The notes beneath the pieces are model-generated. The model made no database searches. It saw only the letters and a program-made list of their open reading frames with translations, and was not told the origin of the DNA. Below are positions 58,289 to 64,000 of a DNA stretch of 64,000 nt, piece after piece. A program made the translations under genes and the position numbers. This DNA comes from Castellaniella sp049650445. Lineage in GTDB: Bacteria; Pseudomonadota; Gammaproteobacteria; Burkholderiales; Burkholderiaceae_B. Within the stretch, counting starts at the first letter, position 1. Each line of letters starts with the position of its first letter. The stretch spans positions 62,001-126,000 of the forward strand of contig NZ_JBASAD010000037.1 in assembly GCF_049650445.1 (NCBI RefSeq). The letters run 5' to 3'.

Positions 58289-58312
58289 GTAAAAAATAGA
58301 TCAGTAAAAAAT
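58289..58312. promoter_or_regulatory. direct repeat upstream of the binding-protein genes, candidate operator
   Basis: GTAAAAAAT occurs at 58289-58297 and again at 58304-58312, a 15-base period, in the short gap upstream of the copy 2 binding protein. Nearby, 58274-58281 reads GCGAACTA, the same 8-mer as at 50400-50407 upstream of the IacA-like operon. The repeats could form a regulator site; this is positional inference. Confidence 0.35.
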
Positions 58313-58363
58313 GAACTTCTGAACTTCAAAGGCGGAATCCCGCCTGCCCGGTACGCAACCGCC

Positions 58364-59191
58364 TCAGGCACCGGCCACAAGAGCCAGCACGCGCAACGGG
58401 CTGCCGCTGCCCTTTTCGATCTTCAGCGGCGGACAGATCAGCACCGCGCCGGACGCCGGCAGCCGATCCAGATTGCACAGACACTGCAGGCCATAGCGGC
58501 CGGCGCCGTGCATGTAGTAATGGCAGGGATAAGGCGGCCGCAGGTGGTAACCCTGGCCCGCGTCGGTGCCGATGGCCTCGGAGCCGAATCCCAGCACGTC
58601 CCGCTGCTCGACCAGGAAGCGGACCGCCTCGGCGCTCGGCCCCGGCGTGTGCTGGCCGGTCTCGTCGAAGTTCTGGTAGGCCTCGGGGTCCTGCCGTTTG
58701 GACCAGTCGGTCCGCATCAGCACCCAGGCACCGGCGGGAATGCGTCCGTGCGCCGCTTCCCAGGTCCGGATGTCCTCGATCGTCAGCAGGTAGTCCGGGT
58801 CGTCCTTGACCTGGGGCGAACAATCGATGACGCAGGCAGGCGCCACGAAATGCTGCACCGGAATGGTGTCGACGGAATTGTTCGGCAGGTCGCGGCCCGA
58901 GATCCAGTGGATGGGCGCGTCGAAGTGCGTTCCCGTGTGCTCGCCGCAGGAAAAGTTGTTCCAGTACCAGCCCGGCCCGCGCTCGTCGTACTTCGAGACT
59001 TCCTCGATGCGGAAGGGCCAGCACTGCCCCATTTCGGGCGGCAGCGCGATCTGCGGAAACTCGGGGGTCAGGGTCTGAGTCAGGTCGATGACCTGGATGC
59101 CGCCGCCGGCCAGGGCCTGGGCCAGTCCCATCAGGGCCTGGGCTCCGGTCAGGGCTCCCGTCTTGCCGGTATCGTGATCGTGATTGTTCAT
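58364..59191 (-). CDS. cyclase family metal-dependent hydrolase (isatin hydrolase / kynurenine formamidase-like)
   Basis: A 275-residue protein of the cyclase (kynurenine formamidase/isatin hydrolase) family. Metal ligands sit in HTGTHFDAPIHW (His85, His89, Asp91, His95), with IDLTQTLTPEFPQ upstream and a second catalytic region near GQHTPGPSAEAVRFL. The family hydrolyses amide or lactam bonds using Mn2+ or Zn2+; isatin hydrolase opens isatin to isatinate. GGAG lies seven bases before the ATG at 59191. It precedes the binding-protein genes and follows the DUF35-SDR gene, within the same run. Confidence 0.85.
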   Translation of the reverse strand: MNNHDHDTGKTGALTGAQALMGLAQALAGGGIQVIDLTQTLTPEFPQIALPPEMGQCWPFRIEEVSKYDERGPGWYWNNFSCGEHTGTHFDAPIHWISGRDLPNNSVDTIPVQHFVAPACVIDCSPQVKDDPDYLLTIEDIRTWEAAHGRIPAGAWVLMRTDWSKRQDPEAYQNFDETGQHTPGPSAEAVRFLVEQRDVLGFGSEAIGTDAGQGYHLRPPYPCHYYMHGAGRYGLQCLCNLDRLPASGAVLICPPLKIEKGSGSPLRVLALVAGA

Positions 59192-59209
59192 GATGCTCTC
59201 CACTGGCGA

Positions 59210-60463
59210 TCAGCCGCCGTTCGTCGCCAGTTCGCGTTCCAGCACTTTGGGGTTGTCCCGCCAGCGCTCCAGCCATTCCTGGGCTACGTCGCCCGGATAG
59301 ACGTCCTCCACGCCATCGCGCAGCGCATCCACGATGGCCTTGGCCAGCGCGGCCGGCGCCAGCTTTGGCGGCGGCATGAGCTGGTTCCACTCGTCGTCCA
59401 CCGGGCCGGGGAAGACGTTGATCACCCGGATGCCCGCCGGGCGCATCTCGGCGCGCAGACACTGCGCCAGCGAATAGGCGGCAGCCTTGCTGGCACTGAA
59501 GGTGCCTTGCGGGGGAAAATTGGACAAGGCGTAGATGGACAGGAGGTTGACCCAGGCGGTGGCATTCACCGCCCCGTCGGCCGAGCGGCCCTTGAGCGCG
59601 GGACCGAACTCCTGCGCCAGCCGCAGCAGGCCGAAGTAATTGATGTCCATTTCGGCGCGGGCCACGTCCGTGCCCCGGCGCGAGCCAATGCCATACGTGC
59701 GATGCACTTCGGCGTTGTTGATGACGATGTCGACCTTGCCACCGATCGCGCCCGCCAGTTCCGTGACGCTGCGGCCATCGGTCAGGTCCAGCGGCACCAG
59801 CGACACCTGGGGCAGCGCGGTGATCTCGTCCAGTCCGCCCAGCTTCTTCCAGGGTTCGGCATGGCCGACCCAGACGATCTCGGCGCCCGCCTTGACGAGC
59901 GCCCGGACGATGGCCTGCCCGACCTCGGACTTGCCATCCGTCACCAGGGCTTTGCGAAACTTCGGATCGCTGGTCATTTCACGCAGCATTTTGTCGTCCG
60001 CCATATGCGCACTTCCTTCCATTGGAAAACCGATCAGTACGGCCTGCCCCGCACGGTCCAGACGCGCGCCCACCCGCACGCGCCGGGGAGCCGGGCCGAC
60101 CTCGCCATGCAGATGCACCATCACGGTCGGACCGGTATCCAGGCGCACGAAGCCGAGTCGCCAGGGCAGCCGTTCGCGAAAGAACAGGTCGTTGCTGTGA
60201 TGCAGGGTGGTGTCGCTCAGCAACTCGCCTTCCCCGCTCTGCTCACGCCAGCTCATCTGCGACGACAGGCACTGGACACAGGCCGAGCGCGGCGGATACT
60301 GGGTGGTGCCGCACGCGTCGCAGACCTGCAGTTCGAACCGACCCTCGGCCGCCGCAGCGGTGATGCCCAGCGCCACACGACCACGCGCCCAGGGCGGCAG
60401 GTTCATCTGCCGCGTGCGCAGAACCGGATTCTTGCGCTTGGGCTTCATCAGAGGCATGGTCAT
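59210..60463 (-). CDS. DUF35 (zinc ribbon/OB-fold) protein fused to a degenerate SDR domain
   Basis: A 417-residue fusion. Residues 40-150 are a DUF35 unit: zinc cysteines C48, C51, C62 and C65 (CDACGTTQYPPRSACVQC) and an OB-fold. From about 170 the chain is SDR-like but damaged: TDGKSEVG stands where TGxxxGIG is expected, NNAE replaces NNAG, and the catalytic Tyr of YxxxK is Phe (FSASK, Phe322). DUF35 proteins pair with thiolase-fold enzymes (BbsA/BbsB, ChsH2/Ltp2). The ATG overlaps the stop of the thiolase-like gene (ATGA), so the two are coupled and probably form one complex. Confidence 0.88.
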   Translation of the reverse strand: MTMPLMKPKRKNPVLRTRQMNLPPWARGRVALGITAAAAEGRFELQVCDACGTTQYPPRSACVQCLSSQMSWREQSGEGELLSDTTLHHSNDLFFRERLPWRLGFVRLDTGPTVMVHLHGEVGPAPRRVRVGARLDRAGQAVLIGFPMEGSAHMADDKMLREMTSDPKFRKALVTDGKSEVGQAIVRALVKAGAEIVWVGHAEPWKKLGGLDEITALPQVSLVPLDLTDGRSVTELAGAIGGKVDIVINNAEVHRTYGIGSRRGTDVARAEMDINYFGLLRLAQEFGPALKGRSADGAVNATAWVNLLSIYALSNFPPQGTFSASKAAAYSLAQCLRAEMRPAGIRVINVFPGPVDDEWNQLMPPPKLAPAALAKAIVDALRDGVEDVYPGDVAQEWLERWRDNPKVLERELATNGG

Positions 60464-61626
60464 TCGCTGCTCCCGAGAATCACCGCGCCCGTACAGAGGC
60501 AGCGGTCGTACGTCACCATGCCGAACCCCGTGACCAGGCCCAGACGGGCGTCCTGCACGGCGCGTTCGCCGGCCTGGCCCGTCAACTGCCGGATCGACTC
60601 CGTCATCCCCATGAACCCGCCTGCCGCGCCGGGCTGGCCGCTGGACAGTTGCCCGCCGCTGGTGTTGTTGGGGAAACTGCCGTCATACGTGAGGGTATGG
60701 GCGCGCACGAAGTCCGGGCCCTCGCCCTTTGCGCAGAAACCCAGATCCTCGAACTGCATCATCACGATGACGGGATAGTCGTCATAGGTGTGAACGAAAT
60801 CAATGTCGTTCGGACTGGCGTCGGCCTGCGCATACAGTTCATCGCGATCCCTGAGCCAGCCGCCGCGCACCATGACGGGGTCCTCGGCATAGGCGTTGTG
60901 GCGTTCGATCGCGCCCCGCACCAGCGCATGCGCCAGCCCCAGATCGCGTGCACGCTCGGCGCTCATCACCAGGAACGCCTCGGCGCCCGCGCAAGGCATC
61001 ACGCAATCGAACAGATGCAAGGGGTCGGCGATGGGACGCGCCGCCATGTATTCTTCGATCGTCAGCGGCTTCTTGAACAATGCGTTGGGGTTGCGCAGCG
61101 CATTGTGCCGCTGCGCCACCGCGATGCGGCCGAAGTCCTCGCGCCGGGCGCCGTACTGACGCATGTAGTGCGCGGTGATCAGGGCGAAGACGGAATTCGG
61201 TCCGCCCGAGCCATAGGGATAGGTGGCGTCGCGCGAAAAGTCGCTGAAGGCGCCCAATGTCTGCCGGAACGAATCCACGTGATTGGTGTCCGCCGCCACG
61301 CAAGCCACCACGTCGGCGTCGCCCGCCTGCACGGCGCGCGCCGCGCGCCGCAGGCACATCACGCCGGCCGCACCGCCCGTGGGCACGTGATCGAGCCAGC
61401 GCGGCGACAGCCCCAGGTGCTGGGTGACGCCGACCGCCGTGTCCGGCACGAGCGAAAAACTCGACAGGCACAGCCCGTCGATCGCGTCCTTGTCGATTCC
61501 GCTCTGCTCGACCAGCGCCCGCACGGCCTGCCCGAGAAACCAGTGCGCGCCCTCGGTGGAAAAGCGCTGATAAGGCACGGTGACGGGCACGGCCACGGCC
61601 ACGCCGGCATAACCCTGGCGCGCCAT
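60460..61626 (-). CDS. thiolase-fold (SCP-x/Ltp2-like) protein lacking the catalytic Cys and His
   Basis: A 388-residue thiolase-superfamily protein. Where thiolases have the nucleophilic cysteine it reads PTGGAAGVM (84-88 GGAAG), and the GHP motif is GQPGAAGG (Gln331), so it cannot be a normal thiolase. Tyrosines in VHTYDDYP (Tyr281) and VTYDR (Tyr373) are placed where Ltp2-type aldolases use tyrosine. With the coupled DUF35 gene it resembles Ltp2-DUF35 retro-aldolases, which release acetyl- or propionyl-CoA from tertiary beta-hydroxyacyl-CoAs. GGAGG precedes the ATG at 61626. The aldolase role is inferred. Confidence 0.82.
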   Translation of the reverse strand: MARQGYAGVAVAVPVTVPYQRFSTEGAHWFLGQAVRALVEQSGIDKDAIDGLCLSSFSLVPDTAVGVTQHLGLSPRWLDHVPTGGAAGVMCLRRAARAVQAGDADVVACVAADTNHVDSFRQTLGAFSDFSRDATYPYGSGGPNSVFALITAHYMRQYGARREDFGRIAVAQRHNALRNPNALFKKPLTIEEYMAARPIADPLHLFDCVMPCAGAEAFLVMSAERARDLGLAHALVRGAIERHNAYAEDPVMVRGGWLRDRDELYAQADASPNDIDFVHTYDDYPVIVMMQFEDLGFCAKGEGPDFVRAHTLTYDGSFPNNTSGGQLSSGQPGAAGGFMGMTESIRQLTGQAGERAVQDARLGLVTGFGMVTYDRCLCTGAVILGSSE

Positions 61627-61672
61627 CAGGTCCGCCCTCCGCGCCCCGGCGGCGTGAGGATGATCCAAACTT

Positions 61673-63229
61673 TCATGAGAACAGGCCCTCGGTGGAAAAT
61701 CCGTGTCGCGCCAGGCTGTCACGCAGCCGGCGACCATGCTCGTCGGCCAGCGCCGCGTCGCGCAAATCCCGCAACGTGGCCGGCGCCATCACACGGGCAT
61801 CGCGACCAAGTACGGTCATCAGCACCTCGTAATTGCGCAGGCCGCGCATATGCGTGTCGCTGTAGCCCTTGACCAGAGTCTGGCATTTCGCCACCTCCAG
61901 CGCCAGCAGCGGATTGATGGCGGCGGTTTCTTTCAGATGCCGCAACCAGGCTTCGATGCGCCCGGTTTCCAGCGCGTAGCGCAGCGTCGTGCGGCGCCAG
62001 CGGCCCCAGCGCGCCAGCACGTACAACAGCAGATAGCCCCGGAGCGAACTGGTCCTGATGACCCGGCCGCTGCGGGTGAAGTACGCCACCAGACGGTGCA
62101 CGGCATGCGGCCGGGCGAGCCAGCGCCCCAGGCCCGCAGGCAGCGTCTCGCAGATTTCCTCGATGCGCGGGTGCATGAATTCGGCAATGTCCAGGACCTG
62201 CGCGTCGCCGGCACGCACTTCGTCGCGAACCCGCTCGAAGCGGCTGCCCCGGATCTTCAGATCGGCGACCCGGATCGTGTCTTCATAGGACATCCACAGC
62301 GCCAGATGGCGCGCGGCCTCGCGCAGCAATTCGGGAGTATCGCCCCCCGGAGCACTCGCCAGGGCATCCAGACGGTCCAGATACAGCCCGGCATAGTCCG
62401 GGTCCTGATAATCGACGAGCCGGCGAATGCCTTCGACGGCGATTTCCCGGACGGACTCCGGGTAGCCCTGCGCGCGGCTCACCAGCGCGGCGACCTTGGG
62501 GTGACGGGGTGACGGGGCTGCGGGCGGCTCGACCGCCCGCGCGGGGGTCGTGTTTTCTTCCCCACGCGCCCGGACAGTCGGGCGCCCGGCGCTTTCGGAG
62601 CGCATGTCCTGCGCGTGATCATGGCCGACCGAGAAAGCCTGCAGGCTTTGCTTGACGCCGACGCCGCCGCGCTCGATGGCTTCTTCGAACTGGCGGCGGC
62701 TGAACGGCAGGACGCCGGCACCGCTCAGAGCGCCGAACAGCACCGCGCTGACCACGCTGCCCGCACGCTCGGCGGCCTCGGCCATGTCAAAGCTGATGAA
62801 ACGCCGCGCCGCACGGCGCGTCTGACGCAGCAGCAGTTCACTGTCGACACGACCGTCGCCCAGCGCAGACTTCTCAGTGATGGAATAGACGCGATGAGAG
62901 GAAGTGACCAGCGTCGTGCGATCCGGGGTGACGAGGCCGCGCTGCACCGCGCGGCCGGCCTCCATCAGTTCGGACGCGAGCACGACGTCCACGTCGCCAG
63001 GCATCGGCGCCTGGGCCAGCACCGGGGTCCGGGCGTCCGGCGCGTCGGCGCCAGGAAACAGTTCGACGTAATAGATCGTGGCACCGGTGCGCTGCGCGAC
63101 CCCTGGCACCGAGGTGGTCTGGGCGAACCAGCCGTTTTCCTCGCCCAGATCCACGATCCAGTCGGCAAGCACGCCACCACCCTCGCCGCCCATGGCGAGA
63201 ATGGCGATCTTGATAGGCTCGGAATACAC
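61673..63229 (-). CDS. indolepyruvate oxidoreductase subunit beta-type (2-oxoacid:ferredoxin oxidoreductase gamma domain plus C-terminal DUF6537-like)
   Basis: A 518-residue protein. The first 190 residues are the gamma-type domain of 2-oxoacid oxidoreductases (MYSEPIKIAILAMGGEGGGV, FAQTTSVPGVAQRTGATIYYVE). The rest is a large helical domain found in indolepyruvate oxidoreductase beta proteins of aerobic betaproteobacteria. The GTG at 63229 follows a perfect GGAGG; an ATG at 63268 overlaps the alpha-subunit gene and lacks a ribosome site. With the alpha subunit it oxidatively decarboxylates an aryl 2-oxo acid to an acyl-CoA. Confidence 0.88.
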   Translation of the reverse strand: MYSEPIKIAILAMGGEGGGVLADWIVDLGEENGWFAQTTSVPGVAQRTGATIYYVELFPGADAPDARTPVLAQAPMPGDVDVVLASELMEAGRAVQRGLVTPDRTTLVTSSHRVYSITEKSALGDGRVDSELLLRQTRRAARRFISFDMAEAAERAGSVVSAVLFGALSGAGVLPFSRRQFEEAIERGGVGVKQSLQAFSVGHDHAQDMRSESAGRPTVRARGEENTTPARAVEPPAAPSPRHPKVAALVSRAQGYPESVREIAVEGIRRLVDYQDPDYAGLYLDRLDALASAPGGDTPELLREAARHLALWMSYEDTIRVADLKIRGSRFERVRDEVRAGDAQVLDIAEFMHPRIEEICETLPAGLGRWLARPHAVHRLVAYFTRSGRVIRTSSLRGYLLLYVLARWGRWRRTTLRYALETGRIEAWLRHLKETAAINPLLALEVAKCQTLVKGYSDTHMRGLRNYEVLMTVLGRDARVMAPATLRDLRDAALADEHGRRLRDSLARHGFSTEGLFS

Positions 63230-63257
63230 AGCGGTGCCTCCGGGGGGGGTAAGAGGT

Positions 63258-64000
63258 TCAGAACGCATACTTGGCCCGACGTCTGGCCTCGCCGCGCTGC
63301 AGCCAGGCGATCACGGTCGTGCGCAGCCGGTGCCGCAGCCGGTCCCAGCGCGTGGGATTGCTGATGATGCTGGCGCGGAAGAACGACGGACACAGCACCG
63401 CCGCATGCGCGACTTCGCCGCAATGGCCGCAGCCCACGCAACTGTCCATCACGGCAGTCACCGGATCCTGACGCAAGGGGTCGGGATTGTCCTTGATCGT
63501 GAGCGACGGGCAGCCCGACAGCCGGATGCAGGAGTGATCCCCGGTGCAGGTATCGGGGTCCACCCCAAAGCGTTCACGCACCACGCGCCGGCCTGCGGCG
63601 ACCGCCTTGCGCACCAGCGGCTTCTCGCGCCGCTGCTTGTTGAGCATGCATTCGCTCTGCGCAATCAAGACCTTGGGGCCCGGCTTCGAGGTGGTCAGGG
63701 CTTCGCGCAGCGCACCGGTCATCGCCTTGAGGTCATACGTGCGCTGCAGCGTGCGGACCCACTTGACGCCAACGCCCCGGACGGCCGATTCGATCGCGTG
63801 GCCCGTGCTGCGAGTGGGATTGTGTGCATGACTCGACAGAATATCCTGACCGCCGGTGGCTGCGGTGTAGTCGTTGTCGACGATGATGGTCAGGTTGTCG
63901 CTCTGGTTGAAGACGGCATTGGCCACGCCGCTGGTCAGCCCGTTGTGCCAGAAGCCGCCATCGCCCATGATGGAAATGGCGCGCCGGGCCGCCGGGGTGC
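63258..64000 (-). CDS. indolepyruvate ferredoxin oxidoreductase alpha-type subunit (5' end beyond window)
   Basis: The visible C-terminal 246 residues contain the thiamine-diphosphate motif (GDGGFWHNG through IIVDNDYTA, GDG-N pattern). Two iron-sulfur cysteine clusters follow (CTGDHSCIRLSGC with trailing CP, and CVGCGHCGEVAHAAVLC). That is the end of an IorA-like subunit with a ferredoxin domain. The frame is open to base 64000, so the N-terminus is missing. It is the farthest-upstream gene seen of the minus-strand island, overlapping or abutting the beta subunit gene. Confidence 0.9.
   Translation of the reverse strand, partial: TPAARRAISIMGDGGFWHNGLTSGVANAVFNQSDNLTIIVDNDYTAATGGQDILSSHAHNPTRSTGHAIESAVRGVGVKWVRTLQRTYDLKAMTGALREALTTSKPGPKVLIAQSECMLNKQRREKPLVRKAVAAGRRVVRERFGVDPDTCTGDHSCIRLSGCPSLTIKDNPDPLRQDPVTAVMDSCVGCGHCGEVAHAAVLCPSFFRASIISNPTRWDRLRHRLRTTVIAWLQRGEARRRAKYAF

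Noticed and set aside
58286..60778. 830-codon plus-strand open frame
   Set aside because: Antisense across the cyclase and DUF35-SDR genes, which carry clear motifs on the other strand.
60460..61626. Simple call as acetyl-CoA acetyltransferase
   Set aside because: The catalytic cysteine and histidine positions are Gly and Gln, so ordinary thiolase activity is unlikely; reported as thiolase-fold instead.

Overview
The window reads as part of a high-GC betaproteobacterial chromosome, most likely Burkholderiales and probably Alcaligenaceae-like. The evidence is a tkt-gap-pgk operon, a PTA-fused malic enzyme, many Liv-type transporter and CoA-ligase genes, and very strong third-position GC with long antisense shadow frames. 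The genus is an inference from gene content only.

Layout. (1) About 1-14,100 is an accessory region. It holds a MocR regulator (cut by the window start) divergent from an AhpD-like gene, a small tyrosine recombinase, an orphan P-loop kinase, a 164-bp inverted-repeat element abutting a quinone oxidoreductase fragment, a MATE pump, a GlxA-SDR-MFS-AhpD cluster, and a two-gene anti-phage locus of Gabija type (OLD/TOPRIM nuclease gajA plus UvrD-like helicase gajB). It ends with an orphan HI1420-type antitoxin next to a palindrome. (2) About 14,150-40,300 is mostly core genome: metG, a K+ channel, a CDF transporter, a cadR/cadA cadmium-lead locus with a clear MerR-type promoter, a LysR gene ending in a duplicated hairpin repeat, allE, a META lipoprotein, pgk/gap/tkt, rsmE, a barstar/patatin/maeB overlap group, an FAD-binding protein, an aminotransferase, a lytic transglycosylase, ubiD, a YqjD/YqjE-like membrane group and upp. 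(3) From 40,361 to the right edge every gene lies on the minus strand and reads as one aromatic-acid catabolic island of at least 23.6 kb.

Proposed function of the island. An IacA-like flavin monooxygenase, IacB-like protein, IacE-like SDR and flavin reductase match the indole-3-acetate-to-dioxindole-acetate module. A CaiC-type CoA ligase, a thiolase-fold protein lacking the catalytic Cys and His, and a DUF35-SDR fusion with a broken SDR active site resemble an Ltp2/DUF35 retro-aldolase. A cyclase-family hydrolase resembles isatin hydrolase, and a fused 2-oxoacid:ferredoxin oxidoreductase follows. A flavin monooxygenase-OYE fusion resembles 2-aminobenzoyl-CoA monooxygenase/reductase, and is accompanied by 3-hydroxyacyl-CoA dehydrogenase, thiolase, thioesterase and RidA genes. 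In order these would carry indole-3-acetate through dioxindole-acetyl-CoA, isatin, isatinate and 2-aminobenzoyl-CoA to central metabolism. A Liv-type ABC importer with two paralogous binding proteins would bring in the substrate. Each enzyme family is recognisable from sequence. The complete pathway is my inference and needs experiment.

No rRNA, tRNA or CRISPR array was recognised.
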